Source: CAZOKH01 sp964580315 (GTDB taxonomy: Bacteria > Chloroflexota > Anaerolineae > Anaerolineales > Anaerolineaceae). From it: a stretch of DNA of 39,559 nucleotides. Under the pieces are notes generated by a model that was given only the letters and a program-made list of their open reading frames with translations, searched no databases and was not told where the DNA came from. This document shows, piece by piece, positions 17,166 through 25,868 of this stretch (the stretch's first letter is position 1; the number at the start of each line of letters is the position of its first letter). The stretch spans positions 1 to 39,559 of the forward strand of contig CAZOKH010000027.1 of the NCBI GenBank assembly GCA_964580315.1, in the 5' to 3' direction. A program made the position numbers and the translations under genes.

Positions 17166-18611
17166 CTATTTACTCAAATCTTCAAAACTGATGGGCAGTT
17201 TTTGTTCCAAAAAACCCAGTTTGCCGCGGTGGGTCAAATGCAGCGTTTCATGATAGGTTAGTGTTACCTTGAATTCACCCTCTTTCAAAATTTTCCCAAT
17301 TTCCTGTCTCAGTTCTCTGGATATTTCTTCCTCGGAAAATTGAGGAGCTTTGACGATCCTTGTGGTTACCTCACCCTCTTTTTCCTGGTAAAAGTTTATC
17401 TCCCTGATTTTTGCCCAGATGGGATGACGCCCGGACCAGATTAATTGCAGCGGAATTAATTGCCCGGAACGGGAGACAAAATACTCTCGCAAGCGTCCCT
17501 TGAATTCCTTGATGAAAATACCCTGCCTTTTGCATGGGCATGGTTCGGTTGCCAGGATGGCGATATCGTTCATCAAATACCGGATGAGCGGCATGGTGTG
17601 ATTGAAAAATCCTGTCCCGATCACATTTCCTTTACCTCCGGGCTGGGTGACGGGCTCCATGTTTTGATCTACCAGCTCGAAGACGCCATACTCCATGCTG
17701 ACATGATAACCCTTGTGCTGTTCACATTCCACCGCATCAGCCACCCGTTCCGACATCCCATAACCGGAGAATACCTTTGTGTTGAATGCCGATTCAATCA
17801 TAAAACGCTGGCTGTCATACAGCTTTTCGGTTTCGCAGAAACAGGCTTTGATGGGGGGAAGTTGAATGTGATTGCGAGTGACGTAGCGCGCAAAAATTTC
17901 AAGGGCTGATGGGAATCCCACCAGGAATAGTGGTTTAAACTCCTGGATTACCTCGACAAATTGCAGCAGGTTTTCCTCGGTCATTTCACGGGAATTCAAG
18001 ACGACTTCATTTTCATGCGGGTTGTAATCCCAGCACTTTTCTTTGCCATCTTTCCCGATGAGGTTGATGCCTTCTCGTTTTAACTGGGCTTTTCGGTCAA
18101 AAAAATTGTAACCTGCCCAACTCCACTGGCGCCAGCGAAAAGCGCCTTCATAAAGATCACAGGTGAATTTGTCCTGATACATTCCCAGAGGAGTGCCGGT
18201 GCTGCCGCCCGTGACCCACAGGCGAAGTTTACTGCGGTCGATATAGGATGGAATTAGATCATCAATATTGTTGCGCACAATTTCTTTATTGATGATCGGA
18301 ATGCGATGCATATCATCCAGGGTTCGAATTTCATCAGGGTGAAAGTGGTGTTCATCGTAAAGGCGGCGGTAGAACGGTGTATGCTCATAAGCATTTCGGA
18401 CAAACATTTTCACCTGTTCCAACTGGTACGCACGCAACTCTTCCAGGCTCCACCACTGAGATTTCTGCAAGAATTGATAGTATTGTTCAAATTCTTTTGT
18501 GCCAACGATGTAATGGGGAACGAACTGTCTACGAAGCCACCCGGTAGCCTGCCGAAATGATAAAGGAAGAGATTTATGGAATTCGTGTAGTTGTTCCGTT
18601 AATACACCCAT
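17166..18611 (-). CDS. CapK/PaaK-like adenylate-forming enzyme
   Basis: The 481-aa product belongs to the phenylacetate-CoA ligase/CapK branch of adenylate-forming enzymes. The nucleotide-binding loop is TGGSTGTPLG, followed by a SGYGMSE core and a C-terminal region with FKGRLREYF. CapK-type members sit in capsule and exopolysaccharide loci, where they probably activate an acyl or amino-acid substituent for the polymer. The substrate here is unknown. The start at 18611 (MGVLTEQ) is preferred over an in-frame ATG at 18650: AAGAGG lies just upstream, and a promoter (18642-18669) overlaps the longer version. A 67-bp gap separates it from the epimerase gene, so it may be transcribed separately together with the next glycosyltransferase. 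Confidence 0.85.
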   Translation of the reverse strand: MGVLTEQLHEFHKSLPLSFRQATGWLRRQFVPHYIVGTKEFEQYYQFLQKSQWWSLEELRAYQLEQVKMFVRNAYEHTPFYRRLYDEHHFHPDEIRTLDDMHRIPIINKEIVRNNIDDLIPSYIDRSKLRLWVTGGSTGTPLGMYQDKFTCDLYEGAFRWRQWSWAGYNFFDRKAQLKREGINLIGKDGKEKCWDYNPHENEVVLNSREMTEENLLQFVEVIQEFKPLFLVGFPSALEIFARYVTRNHIQLPPIKACFCETEKLYDSQRFMIESAFNTKVFSGYGMSERVADAVECEQHKGYHVSMEYGVFELVDQNMEPVTQPGGKGNVIGTGFFNHTMPLIRYLMNDIAILATEPCPCKRQGIFIKEFKGRLREYFVSRSGQLIPLQLIWSGRHPIWAKIREINFYQEKEGEVTTRIVKAPQFSEEEISRELRQEIGKILKEGEFKVTLTYHETLHLTHRGKLGFLEQKLPISFEDLSK

Positions 18612-18641
18612 AATAATCCTCTTATAAAATGAAACATATTT

Positions 18642-18669
18642 AGTATACAATGCCCGAACAAATAATCAA
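18642..18669 (-). promoter_or_regulatory. Sigma70-type promoter for CapK-like gene
   Basis: On the minus strand, TTGATT (18664-18669) and TATACT (18642-18647) are separated by 16 bases. The expected start near 18635 gives a leader of about 25 nt before the Shine-Dalgarno-supported ATG at 18611. It lies in one of the few real gaps of the polysaccharide locus. Confidence 0.6.
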
Positions 18670-18678
18670 CAGCATTTT

Positions 18679-19740
18679 CTACTTGATTAGGCTGACCTGT
18701 TTCATCCAGGCAACCGTCAGTGAAAGCCCGGTGTCCAGGTTCACCTCAGGCTGGTATCCCAGCATATCCCGAACTTTATTATCTGGATAGATGGCGTTGC
18801 GGTTGAACAGGTCAAAATCGACCATGCGGGGTGCGCTCTTGATGATGCCTTCCAGGTATTTCATGGCGGTTTTAGCCGGGCTGAAATTGGCTGCCAGCGA
18901 TTTGATTTGCTTCTCAAAATGGTCACGGGCATATTTTGCTGCCGTGCGCATGGGGTCAATGATGGAGGCTTTCAATTTAGCCGATTCAGGTTCAATCACT
19001 TGTAATTTAGGCAGCCCAAGGGCGTCATTAAACCGTGCAAAATATTCATTCCAGGTTAACCGGTCGGGGCCGTTCAGGTTATAGGTTTCGCCAATTGCCC
19101 GGTCATTTTGAGAAATGGACAGCACATCTTTAACCAGGTCGCTGACATAAATCAGGTTGCAAATTCCGTCACCATTACCTTTGAAAACGCCCCAGTTGCC
19201 CGATTTAAGCTTTTCACCAATGCTGACCGACCAGGTTTTGCTGAAAGGGCCGTACACGATGGATGGGCGCACGATGGAAAGTGGATATCCTTTTTGAATG
19301 CACTCTGCGCAAACATACTCGGCTTCCAGTTTGGCATCACCATAAGGGTTGCCGGTCTTCACGCAGGGATGTGTTTCATCCACCACTCCGGTCGGGTTGC
19401 CGTAAACTTCAGCGGTGCTGAGGTGCACAATGTGTTTCACGCCGCGCCGCACAGCCGCTTCAATCACATTGCGGGTGCCGTTGATCATGCTTTCGGGTGA
19501 AGGGCCTTTGGCGCAATGGATGACATGCGTAATGCCTTCCAGCACCTGGTCGAGTTGATCCGGATTCATGATGTCGCAAATGGCCAGATCCATTTGAAAA
19601 CGGGAAAGGCGGGCAGCCCCTGCCCAGCGGTGCAAACCTGCCCGAACTTTGTGATGTTTTTGAAGGAAGATGGTTTCAGCCATCCAGCCGCCAATGAATC
19701 CGCCGGCGCCGGTTACCAGGTAATGATTAGTTTGATCCAT
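18679..19740 (-). CDS. NAD-dependent nucleotide-sugar epimerase/dehydratase
   Basis: This 353-aa extended short-chain dehydrogenase has an N-terminal TGAGGFIGG dinucleotide loop (residues 10-18) and an active-site YGDAK pair (Tyr133, Lys137). Family members epimerise, dehydrate or reduce nucleotide-activated sugars. It lies between a Gfo/Idh oxidoreductase and the CapK-like gene and probably modifies a sugar precursor. The exact reaction is not readable. Start at 19740 chosen because GGAG sits 7 bases upstream; a longer in-frame form from 19830 would run deep into the preceding gene. The chosen start overlaps the end of the oxidoreductase gene by 14 bases, which suggests translational coupling. 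Confidence 0.88.
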   Translation of the reverse strand: MDQTNHYLVTGAGGFIGGWMAETIFLQKHHKVRAGLHRWAGAARLSRFQMDLAICDIMNPDQLDQVLEGITHVIHCAKGPSPESMINGTRNVIEAAVRRGVKHIVHLSTAEVYGNPTGVVDETHPCVKTGNPYGDAKLEAEYVCAECIQKGYPLSIVRPSIVYGPFSKTWSVSIGEKLKSGNWGVFKGNGDGICNLIYVSDLVKDVLSISQNDRAIGETYNLNGPDRLTWNEYFARFNDALGLPKLQVIEPESAKLKASIIDPMRTAAKYARDHFEKQIKSLAANFSPAKTAMKYLEGIIKSAPRMVDFDLFNRNAIYPDNKVRDMLGYQPEVNLDTGLSLTVAWMKQVSLIK

Positions 19741-20755
19741 GAGAGTTCTCCACAATTTCATACCAGGGCATTTCAAAGCGGGTTGCCTGTTCATTACATT
19801 CATCGATGAACTCGATGGATTGCAGGACATCCTGTCCGCTGATCAGGGGCTGCGCCCTGTGTTGAAGGATTTCTACGAAGTTGTTTACGATTTTGTTGGC
19901 GATTGCGATTTTGGTCTTGTCTCCGGGAAGTTTAAATTTTTGTTTCTTCCCAGAACCTTTTTGAATGGAAAGGGTTTGATAATCGTAAACGTCTCCTTCG
20001 ATGACGCCTTTTTCGCAGACCACTTTGAACGTGCAGGGAGTTTTTGCCAGCCAGCTTAGAAGGATCACTCCACGGCATTTTTGATGCTCAAATTCAATGC
20101 GGGCGACACACTCGCTTCCGCCAAAGGCGTCATTTTGTGAACGGATGAGGCGGGGTTTGTCGTTGAGCCACCAGCAAATGTGGTCAACCACGTGCGCCCC
20201 ACGGTCGCGCAGCACACCGCGTGAAGTGAGCGGGGCGGTGAAGTAAAACCCCGAAATGGTTGGCCAGTCAAACTCTTCACCGACAACATATTCAATGGAT
20301 TGTAGTTCGCCAAGTGCGCCCTGTGGTAACAACTCTTTGACTCTGGCAAAGGCTGGAATCAAACGCTGCAAATAATTGACCGCGATGGTGGTCCCTTTTT
20401 GTTCTGCCAGCTCAACAAGTTCTCTGGCATGCACGGCCGTATCTGCGAGCGGCTTCTCACACAGGATGGGCATGCCGCGTGAAATCAAATCAAGTGCAAT
20501 GGGATAATGCAGGTGGGTGGGCGTGGCAATAATGGCTCCCTGGACATCAGCGGGAATGTCATGATAATCTCCCAGGCACATCCTGGCATTCATCTGTTTG
20601 GCCAGTTTTTCAATCCTCGGCAGGTCTGGATCGACCAATACCAGGTTTTCGGCGATAATCGGTTGGGCAGAGAAAACCGGCAAATAGTACTGCTCGGCAA
20701 TGGCTCCGCAGCCGATTAAGGCTATGAGCGGTGATGAATGGCGCTGATCGGTCAT
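19727..20755 (-). CDS. Gfo/Idh/MocA-family oxidoreductase
   Basis: A 342-aa NAD(P)-dependent enzyme with an N-terminal Rossmann motif (IGCGAIAEQYY), the family CEKPLAD segment containing the conserved Lys, and a C-terminal alpha/beta domain with HVVDHICWWL. These enzymes oxidise or reduce a sugar carbon, often C3 of nucleotide sugars or inositols. Its partner may be the epimerase encoded immediately downstream, with which it overlaps. ATG at 20755 has AGGGA at good distance; an in-frame GTG two codons earlier is the alternative. It is only distantly like the other Gfo/Idh protein of this locus (34557-35606), so the two probably act on different sugars. Confidence 0.88.
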   Translation of the reverse strand: MTDQRHSSPLIALIGCGAIAEQYYLPVFSAQPIIAENLVLVDPDLPRIEKLAKQMNARMCLGDYHDIPADVQGAIIATPTHLHYPIALDLISRGMPILCEKPLADTAVHARELVELAEQKGTTIAVNYLQRLIPAFARVKELLPQGALGELQSIEYVVGEEFDWPTISGFYFTAPLTSRGVLRDRGAHVVDHICWWLNDKPRLIRSQNDAFGGSECVARIEFEHQKCRGVILLSWLAKTPCTFKVVCEKGVIEGDVYDYQTLSIQKGSGKKQKFKLPGDKTKIAIANKIVNNFVEILQHRAQPLISGQDVLQSIEFIDECNEQATRFEMPWYEIVENSHGSN

Positions 20756-20789
20756 GTTCACTTCCCTTTCAATTTCAATAAAGGAGTCA

Positions 20790-21935
20790 TTATTCCTTAT
20801 TTAATGAATTATTCGCTGCATGAATATAGATGGCTTTTTGATAGCAAGCTTCATACAGGCCGGTAATTTCTTTGCGCTGGCGGGCAATCCAGTCTGCGGC
20901 GTTTTTTCCCAGGCGGGTGCGCAGCTCATCATTTTTCAAAAGCTGGATGATCGCCTGCGCCAGTTTTTCTTCATCCTGCGGGGGCACCAGGATGCCGGTG
21001 CCGCCGTCTTGCACGTATTCAGGAAGACAACCCACATGCGTGGCGACCACTGCTTTTCCAAAAGCCATGGCGGTCATCAGTACGCCGCTGGTTGAGGCGG
21101 TGAGATAGGGCAGCGCCACGATGGATGCGCGTTGGAAAATGGAGGCCAGTTGATCTCCGGTGACAAACCCCTCATGAATTTCAAATTTTCCCCGATCGAC
21201 CATCAGCGTTTTGCAGCGTTCCAGGTCTTCTCCATAGGCGGAGATGAGGATGCGGGCAGTGGGGATTGACCTGGAGATGATCGGCTGCGCCCGAACAAGG
21301 TATTCCAGTCCCTTATGCAAAGCAGCCCGTCCAAAAAACAAAATCGTTCCGGGTTCTTCCGGCTGTTTCACTTGCAGCCAGTTTTGGGCAGCCTGCGCGC
21401 CCAGGGGAATGTGAACAACCCGCTCGCCCGGCAGGCGATAATGCCTTTGAACAAGTTCCACCTGGTTCTTGCCGTTCACGACAACCAGGTCAGACCGCGC
21501 TGCGGTTGTGCCATACACGAACTTCACCATCCAGGGGGGCACGGCATCATTCAGGTTGGGCTGTGGAACGATCATTGTGGCAATGGTGGGAATATCTTTG
21601 AGCCGGTAAGAAAGCATGACGGATCGGAGGTCGCCCTGCGCAACCAGCAGGTGAACAATTTGAACGTCGTCTTGCTGCATTTGATGGTGAATTTGTTGCA
21701 CAATTTTCAGGTTGGCAGGGTTTCGCATACGCGAGAACCGATACAGGCGCACTGTCACATTTTCGGGCAGCAGCCCGAGGTCGTAAAATCGCCTTTCAGC
21801 AACTTCACCGGGTATGGCAAGGGCAGCCCGTTGATGACTGACATAGAGAAATACCGAATGCCCGGCTTCAGCCAGCATGCCGGCGACATCCATTCCATAG
21901 TCCAGGTCGTGAAAGGAAACCACACCGATTTTCAT
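20790..21935 (-). CDS. GT4-family glycosyltransferase
   Basis: A 381-aa GT-B glycosyltransferase. The C-terminal half carries the GT4 donor-site signature from FGRAALHKGLEYL through GVLMTAMAFGKAVVATHVGCLPE to GTGILVPPQD. The N-terminal half begins with a typical acceptor-domain strand (MKIGVVSFHDLDYG). No membrane segment is seen, so it acts at the cytoplasmic face on a lipid-linked intermediate. Its start overlaps the stop of the upstream glycosyltransferase by 4 bases (ATGA), indicating coupled translation. Sugar and linkage are unknown. Confidence 0.9.
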   Translation of the reverse strand: MKIGVVSFHDLDYGMDVAGMLAEAGHSVFLYVSHQRAALAIPGEVAERRFYDLGLLPENVTVRLYRFSRMRNPANLKIVQQIHHQMQQDDVQIVHLLVAQGDLRSVMLSYRLKDIPTIATMIVPQPNLNDAVPPWMVKFVYGTTAARSDLVVVNGKNQVELVQRHYRLPGERVVHIPLGAQAAQNWLQVKQPEEPGTILFFGRAALHKGLEYLVRAQPIISRSIPTARILISAYGEDLERCKTLMVDRGKFEIHEGFVTGDQLASIFQRASIVALPYLTASTSGVLMTAMAFGKAVVATHVGCLPEYVQDGGTGILVPPQDEEKLAQAIIQLLKNDELRTRLGKNAADWIARQRKEITGLYEACYQKAIYIHAANNSLNKE

Positions 21936-23137
21936 GATTTCATCCTGACCGTTTCATACAGCCGCATGAGTTTTTCAGCAATCGCGTTCCAGCCGTAGTG
22001 CGACTCGACGAATTGCCGGGCCGATTGGGTTATGGAGTGGTATAAATCTGCGTCGCTCATCAGCCGGTTGATGTGGTCGGCAAAGCCGGCCGGATCATCT
22101 GCAATCAACAGGTGCTTTCCATTTACCGCTTCCAGACCTTCGCATCCAATGGATGTGGTTACCACGGGCCGGCCCAGCGCCATGGCTTCCAGAATCTTCA
22201 GGCGTGTGCCGCCCCCCGCCCTCAGCGGCACCACGCAGATTGAAGTCCGCTGATAGTAGGGGAGAATGTCTTCAACCCTGCCGGTCACATGAATGCGATC
22301 GGCGGCTAATGCTACAACATCCTGCGGCGGGTCGGCTCCCACGATCCAGGTTTCCACATTTGGAAACCGCTGTTCAACCAGGGGGAGAATTTGTCTGCAA
22401 AAAAAGCGGGCGCCGTCAGCACCGGGGGGGTAAGCCATGGTGCCAATGAACAGCAAACCTGCATGGTTCTCTTCCAACGGCAGAGGTTGATATCTCTGCG
22501 TATCTACGCCGTTGGGAATGACCTCCATGTCTAATTGCGCATTGCGTTCCAGCAGCCGTTGTGAATCAAGCTGCGACATGGTAATGACGTGACTAAACTT
22601 TGCCGCGTACCGCGGTTCCCAAAACCACAATGCGCGGCTGTGCAGCCAGTCTCTCAGCCTTCGCAGCGGTTTCGATTGGATTTTGGCGATGATTTCATAT
22701 TGCATGTAAGCAATGTTGTGCAAAGTGAGAATTGTTTTAGCCTTGCAGGATGGGGCGATTTCTTCCCGGTAGAGCGCCATGCGTGAATGTTGAATATCAA
22801 CAATATCGTATGGTTTTTGTGAGGTTAAACGGCGAATGGTTTCCGCCAGCTTTTGGGAATAAATCAGCCTCAGTTCCCAGGGTTTTCCGGTAAACAGGTA
22901 TTGCAGCATGCCGGGCCATTCAGTTTTCAAGGAAGGCCAGGTGTGGTCAGCCGTGGAAACGAACTCGCAGAACTCGCCCAGGTGGTGAAGGCTGGCCTTG
23001 TCATCAGGGGTGCCGAGCAAGGCAACCAACGAAACCTGGTGATGAACAGCCACCCGGCGGATCAGGTTGTAAACCCGAATCCGGTCACCGGAAATCAACG
23101 GGTAGGGCAAGTAATCTGTGATAATCAAAACTCTCAT
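21932..23137 (-). CDS. GT4-family glycosyltransferase
   Basis: A 401-aa GT-B enzyme resembling the glycosyltransferases found in exopolysaccharide loci with exosortase-type systems. It starts MRVLIITDYLPYPLISGDRIR, and later has IPNGVDTQRY, FIGTMAYPPGADG and LKILEAMALGRPVVTT with the GT4 donor-binding glutamates. It lies 17 bases after one glycosyltransferase gene and overlaps the next by 4 bases. It probably adds a sugar to the undecaprenyl-linked repeat unit. Specificity is not predictable from what can be seen. Confidence 0.9.
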   Translation of the reverse strand: MRVLIITDYLPYPLISGDRIRVYNLIRRVAVHHQVSLVALLGTPDDKASLHHLGEFCEFVSTADHTWPSLKTEWPGMLQYLFTGKPWELRLIYSQKLAETIRRLTSQKPYDIVDIQHSRMALYREEIAPSCKAKTILTLHNIAYMQYEIIAKIQSKPLRRLRDWLHSRALWFWEPRYAAKFSHVITMSQLDSQRLLERNAQLDMEVIPNGVDTQRYQPLPLEENHAGLLFIGTMAYPPGADGARFFCRQILPLVEQRFPNVETWIVGADPPQDVVALAADRIHVTGRVEDILPYYQRTSICVVPLRAGGGTRLKILEAMALGRPVVTTSIGCEGLEAVNGKHLLIADDPAGFADHINRLMSDADLYHSITQSARQFVESHYGWNAIAEKLMRLYETVRMKS

Positions 23138-23154
23138 AGACTATTCCAATCGAT

Positions 23155-24537
23155 TTACCTGTCAGCGGTGTTTTGATTAAGCTGACGGCCTGTCACCTTG
23201 GATAACACTTCAGCGAGCTGGGTGGTTAGATAGGCGCGGCTGTATCGTTCGATGCCGTCACGGGAGATTTGAAATGGATTGCCGGTTTCTTTTGCCCGGT
23301 AAATTTCCAGGATGGCGTTTTCTATGCCCTGTACATCCAGAAAATCAACCGTCAGCCCCAGTTTGTGCTGCTCAATCAACCCCGATGCTGCCCCCCTGGC
23401 GCTGAGAAGCAGGATGGGAGAATGACCGGCTGCCCAGTATTCATAGATTTTTCCCGGGATCAATGTTGAAAAGCCTTCATAGTTGATGGCGAGCAGCAAG
23501 TCTGCAGAAATCATCTGGCGGGTTAAATCCTCACGCGAGAGATAACCCAGCTCACTGACTTGATTCGTTAACTCCAAATCCTTCACCATCTGCGCAACGC
23601 CGGGTTTAAGCTGCCCGGTGAAATGCACCCGCAGCCGTTGGGCGATTTCAGGGTGTTTCGTGCAGATGTTTTTGATGGCGGTGAAAAATGACCTGGGATT
23701 GCGGTTCCAGGTATCTGCTTCAAAAACAATGCCGGCGTGCAGGATGGTGAAGTGATCGGGATCGTGCTCTGGTTTCATTTCTGACGCATCGGGGTAATCC
23801 GATAAGTCGCATCCGTTGGGAATGAAGATGAATTTTTCTGGAGGCATGGCCGGATATCGCTTGATAAAGGCATCCCGGCTGAATTCAGTGACCAGGATGA
23901 CTCGATCGGCGGCGCTGACCGCCCATTTTTCCAACATTCGTTCAACCCAGCGCTGCAGCGCCGGTTTGGCGCGAAACCAGGGTGTGTCGATCCAATCATC
24001 CCGGTAATCCAGGATTAGCGGCTTGCCGGAATATTTTTTGAGCAGCGCGCCGATGAGGGCAACTGAATGCGGCGGGCAGGTGGCAAAGATTACGTCGATT
24101 TGTTTATCAACAATGATCTGCCTACCCAGTTTCACGGCATGCGGAAGCCAGGTGATATGCACATCGGGGATCAGGAAAAACCTTCTCACAAATTGGCGCA
24201 GTTTGCTGAGGATGTTGATGACCACCCCGGCAATTTTGTTTTTCTGACGAAGGGCTCTACCTTTATTTAAAGTTTCAGCAGAGGTTTCACCGGAAGTGGT
24301 ACGGATGATTTCCACTTCGGCGGGAATTTCAGCCAGCATGGATTCGCTGCCTTCCCTGCGTTGTGTGGCGGTTTCTTTTTTATCATCAATTGTCAAAACA
24401 ACGGGGCGCCAGCCCCGCGATGGGAGGTATTTGAGGAACTTTACCACCCGGATGGATCCGCCAACCGAAAAGAATGGCGGGAAAACATAGGCAACCATTA
24501 AAACTCTTGGATTTGTGTTCATCTTGTCAACCGTCAT
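23155..24537 (-). CDS. GT4-like glycosyltransferase
   Basis: A 460-aa glycosyltransferase with an N-terminal acceptor domain (VAYVFPPFFSVGGSIR), the LDYRDDW segment often seen in this subgroup, FIPNGCDL, and a C-terminal donor domain (YEYWAAGHSPILLLS). A moderately hydrophobic, basic stretch at about 85-115 may bind the membrane. It follows the sugar-nucleotide dehydrogenase gene after 6 bases. ATG at 24537 is used; an internal ATG five codons later (MNTNPR) is possible. This is one of three consecutive GT4-type genes, suggesting a repeat unit of at least four sugars including the first, phosphotransferred one. Confidence 0.88.
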   Translation of the reverse strand: MTVDKMNTNPRVLMVAYVFPPFFSVGGSIRVVKFLKYLPSRGWRPVVLTIDDKKETATQRREGSESMLAEIPAEVEIIRTTSGETSAETLNKGRALRQKNKIAGVVINILSKLRQFVRRFFLIPDVHITWLPHAVKLGRQIIVDKQIDVIFATCPPHSVALIGALLKKYSGKPLILDYRDDWIDTPWFRAKPALQRWVERMLEKWAVSAADRVILVTEFSRDAFIKRYPAMPPEKFIFIPNGCDLSDYPDASEMKPEHDPDHFTILHAGIVFEADTWNRNPRSFFTAIKNICTKHPEIAQRLRVHFTGQLKPGVAQMVKDLELTNQVSELGYLSREDLTRQMISADLLLAINYEGFSTLIPGKIYEYWAAGHSPILLLSARGAASGLIEQHKLGLTVDFLDVQGIENAILEIYRAKETGNPFQISRDGIERYSRAYLTTQLAEVLSKVTGRQLNQNTADR

Positions 24538-24543
24538 AGCCCA

Positions 24544-25863
24544 TCACCAGCAAAGTCCTGAATATCCAAAAGGCAGCGCGTCTCCGGGTTGAAAAGCCCT
24601 CACCAGGTCAATGACCACCCGGTCGGAAGGCAGGTGAAGAATTTTCTCTTTGTCCTCAGCGATCAATCCATGGGCAATGACAATGATTTCTGATTGTTGA
24701 AGTACCTCATCGATGGAGCTGCACATCAAGGAAGAAATGTGCGGGAGCACTCTCTCGATAAATGCTTTGTTTCCTCCAACCAGTTTTGAAATATTCACAT
24801 TTTTATCAAATATCTTGACGTGCAGGCCTTTGCCGCTGATGACTTCAACCAACTGCACCATGGGGCTTTCACGCAAATCATCGGTGCCCGGTTTGAATGT
24901 GAGGCCGATCACTCCCACTTTCTTTTTCTGGCTGGACAGGATCATCTCCACGGCTGTGCTGGTGTGCACGTCATTGCTGGGCAAAATAGCTTCAAGAACG
25001 GGGGTCTTCAGGTCATTATGCCGCGCGAGATAGGTGAGGGCGCGCAAATCTTTGGGCAGGCATGAACCGCCAAACGAAAAGCCGGGTTTCAGGTAACGAG
25101 GAGAAATGTTCAAGCGGGTGTCTTTGCAAAAAATTTCCATCACTTCGGTTCCGTCAACGCCAATGGCTTTGCAAATGCGGCCGATTTCGTTGGCGTAAGC
25201 CACCTTCAATCCGTGGAAGGAATTGCAGGCATATTTGACAAAGCAAGCGGCTTCGGTGTCGGTGCGGTAAATTGGGGCATTGATGCCGGCATACAGCGAT
25301 TCGAGCAGTTTTCCTGACCGATCGTCCTGTTGTCCGATCAATGTAAACGAAGGATTTAGGAAATCATCAATGGCGCTGCCCTCGCGTAAAAATTCGGGAT
25401 TGACGCAAACCCCAAAGTCTTTACCGGCTGTTTTCCCCGATTCTGATTCGAGGATGGGAAGCAGGCGCGATTGTAAAACACCTGGCAGCAGTGTGCTGCG
25501 TATGGCAACCACCTTAAAATCCTGGACAGTTTTCAACACTGCGCCAATTTCTTTGCAAATGCGGTCAAGATAATTGAAGTTGAGATTGCCGTTGGAATCT
25601 GACGGGGTGCCGACGCAGATGAAAAGAACGTCGGCAAAACGAATGGCCTCGCTGGAATCTTCAACCGCTTTGAGTGTGCCGTTGCGGATTGTCTCAGCAA
25701 TCAGTTCATCAAGTCCGCGTTCAATGATTGGACTTTTGCCTTGATTGATGGAGGCAACTTTATCCGGGTTGATGTCAACGCCCATTACGCGGTGACCTTG
25801 CGAAGCCAGGCAGGCAGCAGTCACTGAACCAACGTAGCCAAGGCCAAAAATGCTTACATTCAT
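24544..25863 (-). CDS. AlgD-like GDP-mannose 6-dehydrogenase (nucleotide-sugar dehydrogenase)
   Basis: A 439-aa NAD-dependent four-electron dehydrogenase that oxidises C6 of a nucleotide sugar to the uronic acid. The order is a Rossmann motif FGLGYVGSV, GVDIN, INQGKSPIIERGLDELI, NPEFLREGSAI, then FGGSCLPKDLRAL with the catalytic Cys268. It follows GDP-mannose dehydrogenase AlgD more closely than Ugd or WbpA: the N-terminus MNVSIFGLGYVG, TDDLRESPMVQLVE, a similar length, Cys at the same residue number, and a terminal G-x-CW like the GICW ending of AlgD. The expected product is GDP-mannuronate, the alginate precursor. UDP-sugar specificity cannot be excluded by reading alone. It sits 5 bases after the heparinase-like gene. 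Confidence 0.85.
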   Translation of the reverse strand: MNVSIFGLGYVGSVTAACLASQGHRVMGVDINPDKVASINQGKSPIIERGLDELIAETIRNGTLKAVEDSSEAIRFADVLFICVGTPSDSNGNLNFNYLDRICKEIGAVLKTVQDFKVVAIRSTLLPGVLQSRLLPILESESGKTAGKDFGVCVNPEFLREGSAIDDFLNPSFTLIGQQDDRSGKLLESLYAGINAPIYRTDTEAACFVKYACNSFHGLKVAYANEIGRICKAIGVDGTEVMEIFCKDTRLNISPRYLKPGFSFGGSCLPKDLRALTYLARHNDLKTPVLEAILPSNDVHTSTAVEMILSSQKKKVGVIGLTFKPGTDDLRESPMVQLVEVISGKGLHVKIFDKNVNISKLVGGNKAFIERVLPHISSLMCSSIDEVLQQSEIIVIAHGLIAEDKEKILHLPSDRVVIDLVRAFQPGDALPFGYSGLCW

Positions 25864-25868
25864 AAGTC

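Noticed and set aside
24544..25863. Calling the dehydrogenase UDP-glucose 6-dehydrogenase (Ugd) or WbpA
   Set aside because: N-terminal, TDDLRESP and C-terminal features are closer to AlgD; this remains to be settled by phylogeny.
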